This document shows, piece after piece, positions 37,992 through 47,376 of a stretch of DNA of 64,000 nucleotides (position 1 is its first letter; each line of letters opens with the position of its first letter). A model generated the notes under the pieces. That model searched no databases and had not been told where the DNA came from. It saw nothing but the letters and a program-made list of their open reading frames with translations. This stretch comes from Hondaea fermentalgiana (Eukaryota > Sar > Bigyra > Thraustochytrida > Thraustochytriidae), in NCBI GenBank assembly GCA_014084085.1, contig NPFB01000059.1, forward strand, positions 1-64,000, read 5' to 3'. The position numbers were made by a program, and so were the translations under genes.

Positions 37992-40754
37992 TTACATGGG
38001 CTTCTGGAGAACGCCTAGCTGAAACATGAGATCTTGGGCCACAATGTCGAGCTTGGCATGAGAGATGCGGGACGAGTTCGCGTTCGTAGACACAAAGACA
38101 CGGCCTGCAAACTTGCAGGGCTGCTGCGTATCGACGAGCGCCCCACCATAAAACCCGTTAATATCCCATCGCACCTCGAGCACTTTGTCGTTTAGAGCAA
38201 TAGACGAAGACCGTGAGGACGTTGTGGACGCATCACTGCTGGCACTACTTGCACGATAGCGCGGAGTTAGACTCGAACGAGGAGGAAAAGCGACGTCCTC
38301 CCTTATGACCGTCGCCTCAATACCAAATTTAGGAAAAGCTCGCCGCAAACGCCGCATATACGTAAGGCAAGCGGGGATGCCCTTGTACTTGACACCCATA
38401 TGAATATCGTCAAAAACGCACTTGGAGTCAAGAATCTCCTCCGCGAGGCGCTCGCGCTCCGACGCAAGCTCGCACTGGAACAGCTTTGCGAGGTTGGCCG
38501 CGTTTCGCCTTCGGAGAGCCGATGCGCGCGCCTCTTCGGCGTCGCTTGCGCTGAGCTCCACGCGATCGGCCCCATTGGCCGCCGTTTCCGAGTCTTCCGT
38601 CGTTCCTCCGGCAGGATCCGATTCGGCGTGCGCGTCGCTTGCTGCCACAGCACCATTTCTCTCCGCAAAACCCGAGGTCTCCTTTCCGGAGCCCGAAGGC
38701 CCCGCTTCAGAGGTGGCAATCGGGCCCAGCGCGCCCGGACCCTCGGTCCGAGCTTGATTTTTTGCGGATCCCGGGCCCTCGGTGGGGGCAGTCTCATCCC
38801 CCACGGGTGAAGTCGCCAGGTTCGGAGGTGGAAGGACACCCTTGGTTGGGGACTGAAGCAGACCGAGCTGGCCCACGAGGCTCATCGCGTCCCAGCTGAT
38901 GATCATTTCTGTAATAAGTTCCGGCTTGGTCGGGTCCGCAAAGCTAAACTCGACAATCACATTAAAGGACACAGTGCGCTGCTTCTGCTCTTCCTTTGTC
39001 AAAAGCGGTTCAGGAGCACCACTTGGCGTTGACGAAGCTGACGCGACGGAGAGCGAGCTGTGACGCGGAGACGGATTGGGAAAAGGAAGCGAGCTCGAAG
39101 CTTGGGAGGAGGGCGCGCCGTTGGATTCGACGGTCCCGAGACCCCGGGCGCTGGAAATTTCGGCCGTCTGGGCCCCCGTACGCGGAGCACCCATGACCGA
39201 GCTTGGCAGCGAAAAGCCATTGGCTGGCACATTAATGGCATTTGCGCTGCCAAAGCCAAAGGGCGTCGCAGGTGATTCACTGAGCGGGCCCGAGGTCCGG
39301 TTGTTGCGTCGTGGGCGCAGACGACCAATGTAGACACCAGAGAGCCGCCAGGTGCCAGTGACCTTGTCGTCCTGCTGATCTGATATGATCGATCGTTCTT
39401 CGACATCAAAAGCACGAAGCGCTTTCGTCTTTTCACAAGATTGCGTGTCGAATGCCTTGGTCACGTACGCCATGTAGCGCGTCACCTCGCGTACGCCACG
39501 TTTGTCAACGTTGTTATTGGCATCTACCAAGACGACCTCGGGGTGAACGCAGAGCTTGGCAATCTTCTCGCGAGCACGTGACCCAGCGATGGAGAACAAG
39601 TGGATGGCCAAGGCCGCGCTGTTCTCCTGAAAACGTTTGATCTGGTCCACCGCAGCGGGCGTGCCCAGGATTTCCTGGTTGATTTGCAAATCGCACTTGG
39701 TCAGCAGCTTGCCCCAGAGCTCGTCGAGAATGTCTTTGCAGGCAGGATTGCTGTGCACCCAGACCACGAAGCGGGCGAATTGCTCGGGCTTGAGGATCGT
39801 CGTCAATTCATTCAGGGAGTCTCCCACTTTTTTATTGCGCCGACAGCGCTTGACGATGCTTTCCATCTTTTCAAAGGCGCAGTCAAGCTCGGTACGTAGC
39901 CGCTTCGCATATCGAGTCCGCTTATTGAATTCATGCTGTTGCTCTGGCGTGAGCTGGAGCTCCGCCATGAGGCTCTTGGTCAAGCGGTCTTCTTCGGAGG
40001 TTTGCGCCGCCTCTGAAGTCATCATTTGCAAATATTGTTTCGTGAGCACCTCCGGTTCCACGAGCCGCTGTAGGCGTCCCAGAATGAAGCCGATCGCCTT
40101 TTGCCGGTCCCGGCCGTGGTCCTGATGCCGTTCCATGTACACTTGCACCTTGCGTCGCAGCGCCGCCTCGGACTCGGACTTTGGCGTCCCTGTGCGACGG
40201 CTCTTGTTCGCTGCAGCGTAGGGGTTTCCGCCCAGCTCCTCTTGCGCCTTGCGCGCGAGCACTTGCATCTCTGCAATGAGTTCCTGCTCCTCGCCGAGCC
40301 CCACGCCGGCGGGGGCCCCGCCAGGGCCGCCATGTTGGTACGGCGATCCTTGCGACGACGACGCGGCCCCGGGCATGAGGACATCTGCGCGCGCAAAGGG
40401 CGTCGCCTTGGCGCTGCCGCCCTTGGCCCCCTCGGTTCCGAGCTGGAGCTCAAGCCTGAGTTTGGCATTTTCCTCCACGAGCTCGTCGATGCGCTCCTTG
40501 AGCTGCATGGCGTGCTCCTTTTTGCGTTTCCTGCAATTCCGCACGGCCTCGCGGTTCTTCTGCCGCTGCGAGAGCGCCTTGTCCAGCGCCGCCTGCTCCT
40601 CCATCTTGACCACCGCCGGCCCGGGGCCCTCGCGGTGCACCCGCGGCGGCGCCATGCTCGCGTACCCCTGGCTGTGCCACGCCGCCACCGCGTGCTGCTG
40701 CTGCAGCTGCGCCGCCGCCTCGCGGCTCTGCGCGCCGCCGCTCTGCGCCCTCAT
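37992..40754 (-). CDS. bZIP transcription factor with two NTF2-like domains
   Basis: The 920-residue product carries a classical bZIP near its N-terminus. The basic region is KNREAVRNCRKRKKE at 66-80, followed by a leucine-zipper heptad (about 84-104, MQLKERIDELVEENAKLRLE). A helical middle region follows (about 190-370). Two segments then share an NTF2/SnoaL-like pattern. The first (about 385-633, with a long disordered insert) ends ISWDAMSLVGQLGLLQ. The second (about 751-920) runs from ILDSKCVFDDIHMGVKYKG to LDIVAQDLMFQLGVLQKPM. The parallel endings suggest internal duplication. A low-complexity Glu/Ala/Ser linker separates them. The protein should bind DNA as a dimer in the nucleus; the NTF2-like folds could bind a small ligand or mediate dimerisation (inference). 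The ATG is the first in frame with G at -3. Confidence 0.82.
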   Translation of the reverse strand: MRAQSGGAQSREAAAQLQQQHAVAAWHSQGYASMAPPRVHREGPGPAVVKMEEQAALDKALSQRQKNREAVRNCRKRKKEHAMQLKERIDELVEENAKLRLELQLGTEGAKGGSAKATPFARADVLMPGAASSSQGSPYQHGGPGGAPAGVGLGEEQELIAEMQVLARKAQEELGGNPYAAANKSRRTGTPKSESEAALRRKVQVYMERHQDHGRDRQKAIGFILGRLQRLVEPEVLTKQYLQMMTSEAAQTSEEDRLTKSLMAELQLTPEQQHEFNKRTRYAKRLRTELDCAFEKMESIVKRCRRNKKVGDSLNELTTILKPEQFARFVVWVHSNPACKDILDELWGKLLTKCDLQINQEILGTPAAVDQIKRFQENSAALAIHLFSIAGSRAREKIAKLCVHPEVVLVDANNNVDKRGVREVTRYMAYVTKAFDTQSCEKTKALRAFDVEERSIISDQQDDKVTGTWRLSGVYIGRLRPRRNNRTSGPLSESPATPFGFGSANAINVPANGFSLPSSVMGAPRTGAQTAEISSARGLGTVESNGAPSSQASSSLPFPNPSPRHSSLSVASASSTPSGAPEPLLTKEEQKQRTVSFNVIVEFSFADPTKPELITEMIISWDAMSLVGQLGLLQSPTKGVLPPPNLATSPVGDETAPTEGPGSAKNQARTEGPGALGPIATSEAGPSGSGKETSGFAERNGAVAASDAHAESDPAGGTTEDSETAANGADRVELSASDAEEARASALRRRNAANLAKLFQCELASERERLAEEILDSKCVFDDIHMGVKYKGIPACLTYMRRLRRAFPKFGIEATVIREDVAFPPRSSLTPRYRASSASSDASTTSSRSSSIALNDKVLEVRWDINGFYGGALVDTQQPCKFAGRVFVSTNANSSRISHAKLDIVAQDLMFQLGVLQKPM

Positions 40755-40867
40755 CGCCGCTCTGCGCCGAGGGCGCCGGCCTGGACGCGGCGCCGGGCGC
40801 GCGGACTCGGCTTGCGCGGCGTCGGCGCGGGCAGGTCGAGAGCGAGGACGGGCGGAGCCGTCGACGG

Positions 40868-40926
40868 AGGGATGGATGCGTGGAAGGATGGATGGATGGA
40901 TGGATGCTTGGACGAATGGATGGATG
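40868..40926. repeat. Imperfect GGAT tetranucleotide array
   Basis: GGAT units, with one interruption by a cttggacgaa segment, lie about 115 bp upstream of the bZIP start. Confidence 0.85.
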
Positions 40927-41141
40927 GACGAACGTCAGAGGGTTCAAAACCGCCCGCCCGCCCGCGCCGCGCCGCGCTGCGCTGCCTGCGCGGCCGCTGC
41001 GCTGCGCTGCGCCGCNNNNNNNNNNNNNNNNNNNNNNNNNNNNNNNNNNNNNNNNNNNNNNNNNNNNNNNNNNNNNNNNNNNNNNNNNNNNNNNNNNNNN
41101 NNNNNNNNNNNNNNNGGGTGCGCTTGCCGATTTGCCCGCGC

Positions 41142-41144
<3 letters not shown>

Positions 41145-41176
<32 letters not shown>
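41145..41176. repeat. TC dinucleotide run
   Basis: Sixteen TC units lie shortly after the 100-N gap at 41016-41115. Confidence 0.9.
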
Positions 41177-41178
<2 letters not shown>

Positions 41179-41190
41179 TCCACCGCGCCT

Positions 41191-41283
41191 CCATTCCGCA
41201 CTTGCGCGCCGCCATTCTGCACTTGCGCGCCACCATTCCGCACTTGCGCCGCCGCCGCCGCGTATGCCGCACTTGCGCCGCGG
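41191..41283. repeat. 21-bp minisatellite, about four copies
   Basis: The unit ccattccgcacttgcgcgcc recurs four times with substitutions and a GCC-rich insertion before the last copy. Confidence 0.8.
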
Positions 41284-41942
41284 ATAGTCCCCTTGCGCCG
41301 CCGCTATAACCCACTTGTGTGGGTGCGGCCCGCCCTCCTCGTGCTCCCCGAGGGAGGGGCGCCGCCCTCTCCTCTCGCTCCACTCCGTCCGCCCCGCCGG
41401 CTGGCGGCTCGGGCGCCTGCAGCTGCGCGCACGACCGCCGCGCGCCCGCCCCGCCCCGAGGGCGCGCCCGCGATACGACTCGCAGTCTCGCTCTCCGCGC
41501 TCAGGCTCCGAGCTCGCGCCGACTCGCCGCGGAGGAGGAAAAAAAAATAGAAGCGGCCGGTAATATTCTCGAAGTCCCTACCCCGAACTTGCGAAGTCGA
41601 GGATATGCTGAATGAAGGAGAGACGCAGGGCCGCCTTAAAGTCGGGCACAGACGGCGAGAGAAAAAGCAGGGTTGTTAAGGCGGGGGGCTGGGACCGAAA
41701 CGAGACGTTGACGAGACTTTGCGAGCTCCACGCTCATCAGGCTGGCAGTGTTGGAGAAAGAGTTTGAGGTGGCGGAGGGCCGACGCTGCAGACGAGCAAC
41801 CGACCAAGGGTGGCTGGCGCGCACGTGTCGACGTGACTCCGTAGTTGGCTTTTGCAGATAAAGTGCGTGGGACGGAGTGGTGCGCGAGGACGCTGCGCTG
41901 CACGGCCTTGTACGCAGGCTGCGCTGTAAAACCTGACTCACA

Positions 41943-41988
41943 CAGGACCAGGACCAGGACCAGGACCAGGACCAGGACCAGGACCAGA
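41943..41988. repeat. CAGGAC hexanucleotide array
   Basis: Seven CAGGAC units lie about 100 bp upstream of the DNAAF6 ATG, in its probable 5' leader or promoter. Confidence 0.9.
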
Positions 41989-42083
41989 AGGTATTCTGCT
42001 TGACAGAGTCAGAAAGACGACAACCGGTACCAAAGAGCAGATTGATCAAATCATTACCAAGGATCGTTCGGCAAAGGCCAACG

Positions 42084-42668
42084 ATGGCGTCAGCTCACCC
42101 CATGGCAGACTTTGGCGCGCTCAACGAGCTCTTTGCCAAAGCTGATCTCGAAGAGCAGGCGCGAGGAACCTCTGGCGGTGACAAGGCCGCAGGACTCGTC
42201 GCCAAGCCCACCAAAGTCGTGACTCTCGCCGACGAAGAGCGGAAAAACAGTGGTGGTAGCGACGACAACGACGGCGAGGCCGCGCGAGAGACTGACGAAA
42301 TTTGGGCGCACGAAGAAGTCGATACCGCACACGTGGCCGCGCTCAAAGCACCACAGGATGGAAGGGCGCAGCCTGAGTACGACATTGTCTACAAGCAGTG
42401 CGTGGGCGCGGAGACTGTCTTTTTTGGCATGGATGATATCGATCCAAGCTCCAACTCCTGCGCCGAGATTGTCATCAAGATCAAGCTCCCAAACCAGCAA
42501 ATGAAGGACCTGGACTTGGACGTTCAGCGCCAGTCGCTCGTACTATCCTCGCCAGATTACCGTCTTGCGACCTATTTGCCCTACGCTGTCGACCACGACA
42601 AGGGGAGCGCAAAATGGGATGCCGAAAAGTCGCAGCTCTCCGTCACCTTGCCAATTGTCGATGAATAA
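42084..42668 (+). CDS. DNAAF6: Dynein axonemal assembly factor 6 (PIH1D3)
   Basis: The 194-residue product matches animal PIH1D3/DNAAF6 over its second half: PEYDIVYKQCVGAETVFFGM (human [20 protein letters not shown]), then SCAEIVIKIKLPN (human CSELVAKIKLPN) and a beta-sandwich CS-like end. The first half has an acidic, poorly conserved leader with DEIWAHEEV, echoing the human DIW motif. DNAAF6 works with Hsp90 co-chaperones in the cytoplasm to preassemble dynein arms for motile cilia. Its presence implies the organism makes motile flagella at some stage. The ATG at 42084 has A at -3; upstream frame has no ATG. A polyadenylation-like AATAAA overlaps the stop codon. Confidence 0.9.
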   Translation: MASAHPMADFGALNELFAKADLEEQARGTSGGDKAAGLVAKPTKVVTLADEERKNSGGSDDNDGEAARETDEIWAHEEVDTAHVAALKAPQDGRAQPEYDIVYKQCVGAETVFFGMDDIDPSSNSCAEIVIKIKLPNQQMKDLDLDVQRQSLVLSSPDYRLATYLPYAVDHDKGSAKWDAEKSQLSVTLPIVDE

Positions 42669-43004
42669 AAGAAAAGACCTGGGCCTATTAATTTTTGTAC
42701 TCCTCCTCGCCATGATCAGGAGCAGAAGCAAAAGCAAAAGCAAAAGCTCACAAACCAGGCAGTTCTCCTTCGAGTGACAGAGAGATCCGTCTTGAGGGAC
42801 ATAATTCACATGTCCCTCGTAACGGACTCCCAGTCAAGCCAAGCCTGAATGAAGCATGAAGCCTGAAGCGTAAAGCATGAGCAAAAGCTGGTCGGTTCCG
42901 CCTTCTTCAAGGACATAACCGCGCTGGTGTGACAGCGACGGCGGCAACGCTGCGGACCCCCCCCCCCCCCCCCCCCCCCCTCCCCCCCCCTCTCCTTGTT
43001 GAGG
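42669..43004. other. Short spacer with a poly-C tract
   Basis: Between DNAAF6 and the pseudokinase-like gene on the same strand. It contains a CAAAAG hexanucleotide run (42724-42750), a GAAGC-rich patch (42850-42880) and the poly-C tract at 42957-42990. Confidence 0.6.
42957..42990 (+). repeat. Poly-C tract (C24-T-C9)
   Basis: A run of 24 C, one T and 9 C ends only 14 bases before the ATG at 43005. Read on the minus strand it is a long G run able to form G-quadruplexes. Length may be imprecise because homopolymers are error prone. Confidence 0.9.
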
Positions 43005-44993
43005 ATGGACACGCTACAGGAGGCCTTCGAGGCGTCGTGCTTGAGCCTACCCGGACGCATCACGTGTCGTGAAGAATGGGACGCCTTCACACGACGACTC
43101 GTGGCCACGGGCCTGCTTGACGCCCACGACGATCCTTTCGGCGACGACGATGACGACGACGACGACGACGAAAACAATGATGATGATTTTAACGACGACC
43201 TGGCCATTCGCACTGCTACGCGGCACGCGCAACATAAGCAGCAGCAGCAGCGGCGCGCGAGTGCATCAGAGTCCTGGACCAAGAAGGCGGAGCCGAACAA
43301 CGCTAAAGCATGGTGCAAGTCTGTCTGGGCGCGCACGCGGCCCTTTGGATCCAATGGCGAGGATATAACATTCGAGGATGTCTGTCGCTTTTTGCGTCAG
43401 GACTTTGCTGACCAGCTCGAAGGCGATCCCGTCCTCGAAGCACGGCGTGCACTCACAACAGCAAAACAACAAATTGCCGCGCTCGGTCGCGTTGTCGAAA
43501 ATTGGGCCCCTGATGCCACACAAACACGGCAAATGATCGAAATGGCCATCGTTTTACACAAAGACCTCGACAGCTTGCAAGAGCCCGTGCAAGCACTCGC
43601 GCAAGCTCAGCATAGCGACTTTGTTCTCCAGGCCACATCCCCTCGCCGAAATGGACAGCGATGCGACCCCACGCCATTTGCCTTTCAACAAACACGATGT
43701 CGAGATATTGAGCAGCGGTGTGCCACCTATCGCGTGCGTGGGGCGCCGCTTCGCGTTGACGCGCGAGGAAGACGACGCACATCACCGCTCAAGCTTTCTG
43801 ACAAACTCAGACATACACAAGACAAGTCGCTCGAGGTGTCCCTTGCGAGCACAAGCAGTGGCGCTCTCATTGAGGTGGTCACGCTTCGTGGCAGTACCGA
43901 AGCAAGCGATGACGACATTGCCTTTGCTTTGAACTGTCATGCAGCGCATCGTGAACTCATGTTGTCTTCGTACTTTCCGGACTGGATGGGCTACTCGCGG
44001 TCTTCCGAGATTTACTACGAGCACATTCCCGGGTGTCAAAGTCTCGCCAGTTTGCTGGATCGCATCGGACCCATGGAAGAGTCACAGCCTCTTTTGGCAG
44101 CCATCCTTGCCCAAACGTTGGCCGCCTTATGTGACTTACTGGAGCAAAGTACCTTTACGATTCGCAGCCCACTCGGGCCCCAAAATGTCTTTCTTGTCGA
44201 CAAGGGCACTCGTGTCGTTGTTGGCGCAGTAGATTGGGGATCGAAAGAGACCTGCCATTCGCGTCGCGGAACGCGCGGACCCGAGCTTTTTGATGTCTTT
44301 GCATGGCAGCGCGCGCGCGAGCGTGCTTTTCTTGGAGCCTTTGCTACGATAATTGGTGCTTGCCTCGGCACCACTATCGATACCAATACCAGCTGCAGCA
44401 CGCGCGAGCAGAGTAACGATGATGCAGACGACGCACCGACCTGCACCACTGTTTTCACACGCGCTCAGTGCGATGCCGGTATCCGTGTGTCTGTAGATAC
44501 CACCTTTCGGCTCTCGCTGCCGCCGTCGGCGCCTGGCAAACTTTGGCGTTGCGCCAGGCTCGTGGATTCTGGCGTTGATCCTACAGGCGAGAGTTCGTCT
44601 GGATTACGTTCTCAAATCGTTGCTCTTCACGACCCAGATTCGCTCGAGTTCTATGCGTCAAGACCCGGGCTCGTTCGCATGTATCTCCAGGAGTTGGAAT
44701 GGTGGCAAGACCCAAGCGATCTCGGGCGTCTCGAGACCTCTGCACCGAGCATGATGTGCAAAGTATCGGTCGTTCCTGATCGGGCCGACGCTAAAAGGTC
44801 TGAGCAGCCACGTCTTTCAAGTCAGCTTGGTGCCGTCCTTTCGGCATGTCAGCAAGGTTCCAAGGCCAAGCACGGACACTTGCTCGGGCTCCGCGAACTC
44901 CAGAGCAGATCTGCGCTTCTCGATGTCGAGGCTATCGACTTTGAGGCTGTACAGGATGACTTCCACGTCTACGTAGGTGCTGGCGAAAAGTAG
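43005..44993 (+). CDS. Kinase-like protein lacking catalytic residues (probable pseudokinase)
   Basis: The 662-residue product begins with a helical segment, an Asp/Asn run (about 45-62) and a Gln patch. From about 290 it follows a kinase-fold pattern: hydrophobic strands (GALIEVVTLRG), a hinge-like IYYEHIPGCQSLASLLDRIG, then a long helix (LLAAILAQTLAALCDLLEQS). Where a catalytic loop is expected it reads TIRSPLGPQNVFLVD (about 385), with asparagine before FL but no HRD aspartate and no catalytic lysine two residues on. The next strand ends VDWG (about 410), resembling DFG. This layout is close to the pseudokinase of GCN2-type proteins, but no second kinase or HisRS-like domain follows. Function is unknown; a scaffold or regulatory role is inference. 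The ATG (A at -3) follows a poly-C tract. An AATAAA lies five bases after the stop. Confidence 0.6.
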   Translation: MDTLQEAFEASCLSLPGRITCREEWDAFTRRLVATGLLDAHDDPFGDDDDDDDDDENNDDDFNDDLAIRTATRHAQHKQQQQRRASASESWTKKAEPNNAKAWCKSVWARTRPFGSNGEDITFEDVCRFLRQDFADQLEGDPVLEARRALTTAKQQIAALGRVVENWAPDATQTRQMIEMAIVLHKDLDSLQEPVQALAQAQHSDFVLQATSPRRNGQRCDPTPFAFQQTRCRDIEQRCATYRVRGAPLRVDARGRRRTSPLKLSDKLRHTQDKSLEVSLASTSSGALIEVVTLRGSTEASDDDIAFALNCHAAHRELMLSSYFPDWMGYSRSSEIYYEHIPGCQSLASLLDRIGPMEESQPLLAAILAQTLAALCDLLEQSTFTIRSPLGPQNVFLVDKGTRVVVGAVDWGSKETCHSRRGTRGPELFDVFAWQRARERAFLGAFATIIGACLGTTIDTNTSCSTREQSNDDADDAPTCTTVFTRAQCDAGIRVSVDTTFRLSLPPSAPGKLWRCARLVDSGVDPTGESSSGLRSQIVALHDPDSLEFYASRPGLVRMYLQELEWWQDPSDLGRLETSAPSMMCKVSVVPDRADAKRSEQPRLSSQLGAVLSACQQGSKAKHGHLLGLRELQSRSALLDVEAIDFEAVQDDFHVYVGAGEK

Positions 44994-45108
44994 ACCCAAT
45001 AAAGGACATGCAAAAAGATATGATCAGAGAAATGAGAGCATGGCATTCACAGAAAGCAAAAAAGAAGGAGAAAAAGAAAAAGGAGAGGCGATCAAGGTTG
45101 GCCAAAAT

Positions 45109-47376
45109 CTATGCATTCGTAGGGGCGTCAGCGTCGGCATCCGACTTGGTGGTGTCTTGTGCGACGGGCTTTGCATCGGGGACATCGGCAGTATCCTCCA
45201 TCGAGACATCTGCACCCGGCTTGTCCTTGTCGTCTTCCGTAGAGACCGCAGCAGCCGCCCGTTGCGCGGCCTTTTGCTCCTTGTCAGTCAGACCATCCGT
45301 GATCTTTTCAAACTGAATAATGAGCTCGCAGTGGTCGGTGTGGGGAAAGAGGTCGACGGGAATGGCACGCACGGGACGAAAAGGCTTTCCCGGGCGCTGG
45401 CCGTGCTCGCGGCGGCAAAGGTCAACAAAGTTATCAAGAGCGAGGTTGGCGTCGCACGACACGTAAATGAGGTTGGTGATGTGATTGCACACGCGAAGCT
45501 CACGGATGACGCGCTTGTGCAAGCCGGCGCGCGGCGGGTCGACAATGGCGACGAGTCCGGCTTCGCCAGCATCGACAATGTGTTGACGAGCTTCTTCGAG
45601 ACCCTCCGGAGGCACGTAATCGGCAGGGCGCGGCTTGCTGCCCGAACGATTGCTGTCTTGGCCGCGAAGCAGGTCGGTCACCACGTCTTCGATCTTTGAG
45701 GCTACAAAAGTGGTGTTGGAGATCTTGTTGAGCTTGGCGTTATGACGCGCGTCCTTGATACCATCTTCCACCATGTCAACGCCGACGACGTGTTTGGCCG
45801 CACGCGCCATGCAAAGGCCAATCGTTCCGGTACCGCAGCATACGTCAAAGACCACGGGACCTTGCGGATCCCCACCGGACACTTGACTCTCCTCGGCCTT
45901 GGCCTCGGGCTCTGCCGCCTTCTCCTCCTTTCCATCCTCGGTGGCGTTGTTTTCGACAGCCTTGGCGGCATTCGCGGACGGAGGGTTTTGCGCCCATTCG
46001 CGAATCTTGTCAAATAGAACTTCGGCACCACCCGAGTTGACTTGGAAAAAGGCGGTGGCCGAGACCTCAAAGTCGAGGCCATCGACGCGGTCAATGATTG
46101 TAGGTTCTCCATGAAGCAAAATAGGCTTGTCGTTGGGTCCCGCGTTCTGGCCGCTCTCCAGCTTGATGACGGAAACTGACTTGAGAGGGGCGTCGTCGTA
46201 CGGTCCGGCGGCCACGAGTTCGTCGGTCGCGCGCTTGAGCTCGGCGTCAATGAGCTCGGCGTCGGCGACGGTGCGTACAGAGACCACGAGGCAAGCCAAG
46301 AGAGACTTGGTAGAGGCAAAGTAACGAACGGTGCAGGTTTGCCAAAAGCCAGTCTTTTCCTCGAGGTCAAAGACTGGCAGCGGCGAAGCAGCCACGACGG
46401 CCTCGAGACGCTCGGCAAACGTGCGGGCAGCTGCTGGCACATGGATACAGTCATCGAGACGGCCTACGCGCACGGAACCCTGTTTGAAGGAAGAGACGCG
46501 AAAGCCAACGGCAACTTTATCCTCGGCGTCCTTGCCGATCGTAAAGGTGCACTTGTTACGGTATCCGGTTTGATCCGGGGAAGCGATGATCTTGTCCAAG
46601 GTGCAAGGTGCGCCCGGAACAAAGCCGACGCGAGTCTTCAATGCATCATCGCCGACCTGCGGACCGGTCGCGTCCTTGGACCGGCAGTTGAATTGCTCGC
46701 GGACCTGTGAAGTCCATTCCATGGGCTCGGCGGACCCCTTGGATTCGGCCTTGATGAGTCTGCGGAGAATGCGGCGAAGGAGCATGCTCGCCCAGAACTG
46801 CTTCTTGACAAGCTGTTCCTCGTAGGGGATCGAAGACCATGGAATCGTCGATGAGGCGGCAGTCTTTTCCTTTTCGGGTTGGGCGTTGGCCTCGTTGTCT
46901 TGTCCCTTGTTGTGACGGGCCTTTTTGCGCTTGCCGCCGCGCCCATCGCCGCCGTTTTGGAAGTCTTCGAGCTTGGTGGACCCACGAATGTAGTCGCCTA
47001 CCTTGAATGGCTCGCCCGCCTTGTTGTTGATCTTGGGTAGAGCCTCTCTTGCGGCTTCCATGTCCTCCTTGGTATCAAAGTACACGATGGCGGTAGCCAT
47101 CCTGGTGGACTTTTCGGTCTTGTGAAACTTGATGTTATTGCGAACAAGAGCAAGCTTGATCTTCTTATTCATGACGCGCTCGCCTGCGTTCAAGATGCAC
47201 AGCTTCGACCTGCCTTCCTCTGGCCCGCCGGCTTCGTCTTCGTCGGGCCGCACCTCGCCGCGCGGCATTCCTGCAAGCGGGTCATCCTCTTCCTCCTGGG
47301 CCCCGGCTTCGCGGAGGCTTTCGGCCGGGACTTCGGCGGCCCGCTTCTCGCCAATGCTCTGCTGCGCCTCCGACAT
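45109..47376 (-). CDS. tRNA (uracil-5-)-methyltransferase, TRMT2A type
   Basis: The 755-residue product joins an RRM-like N-terminal domain (about 58-130, KLCILNAG...ATAIVYFDT) to a TrmA/RumA-type methyltransferase, the TRMT2A arrangement. SAM-binding FDVCCGTGTIGLCMA lies near 509, followed by VGVDMVEDGIKDARHNA and VAIVDPPRAGLHKRVI. The catalytic cysteine is in YVSCDANLALDNF (about 638), and the proton-abstracting motif is LFPHTDHCELI (about 675). The central GYRNKCTFTIG is the conserved substrate-domain motif. The enzyme forms 5-methyluridine at position 54 in the tRNA T loop. Acidic linkers and a charged tail after 690 are unusual extras. An ATG with A at -3 starts the frame. It converges with the pseudokinase gene, 115 bp apart. 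Confidence 0.92.
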   Translation of the reverse strand: MSEAQQSIGEKRAAEVPAESLREAGAQEEEDDPLAGMPRGEVRPDEDEAGGPEEGRSKLCILNAGERVMNKKIKLALVRNNIKFHKTEKSTRMATAIVYFDTKEDMEAAREALPKINNKAGEPFKVGDYIRGSTKLEDFQNGGDGRGGKRKKARHNKGQDNEANAQPEKEKTAASSTIPWSSIPYEEQLVKKQFWASMLLRRILRRLIKAESKGSAEPMEWTSQVREQFNCRSKDATGPQVGDDALKTRVGFVPGAPCTLDKIIASPDQTGYRNKCTFTIGKDAEDKVAVGFRVSSFKQGSVRVGRLDDCIHVPAAARTFAERLEAVVAASPLPVFDLEEKTGFWQTCTVRYFASTKSLLACLVVSVRTVADAELIDAELKRATDELVAAGPYDDAPLKSVSVIKLESGQNAGPNDKPILLHGEPTIIDRVDGLDFEVSATAFFQVNSGGAEVLFDKIREWAQNPPSANAAKAVENNATEDGKEEKAAEPEAKAEESQVSGGDPQGPVVFDVCCGTGTIGLCMARAAKHVVGVDMVEDGIKDARHNAKLNKISNTTFVASKIEDVVTDLLRGQDSNRSGSKPRPADYVPPEGLEEARQHIVDAGEAGLVAIVDPPRAGLHKRVIRELRVCNHITNLIYVSCDANLALDNFVDLCRREHGQRPGKPFRPVRAIPVDLFPHTDHCELIIQFEKITDGLTDKEQKAAQRAAAAVSTEDDKDKPGADVSMEDTADVPDAKPVAQDTTKSDADADAPTNA

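Larger units (their letters stand above)
40755..42083. other. Divergent intergenic region, repeats and scaffold gap
   Basis: This spacer holds the upstream regions of the divergent bZIP and DNAAF6 genes. It is very GC rich to 41530. In order it contains a GGAT array (40868-40926), a 100-N gap (41016-41115), a TC dinucleotide run (41145-41176), a 21-bp minisatellite (41191-41283) and a CAGGAC array (41943-41988). Long frames here are translated repeats and are rejected. Confidence 0.6.

Noticed and set aside
40101..41550. Plus-strand frames of 402 and 433 codons opposite the bZIP N-terminus and across a gap
   Set aside because: They are antisense to the real bZIP gene and then run through N and TC repeats.
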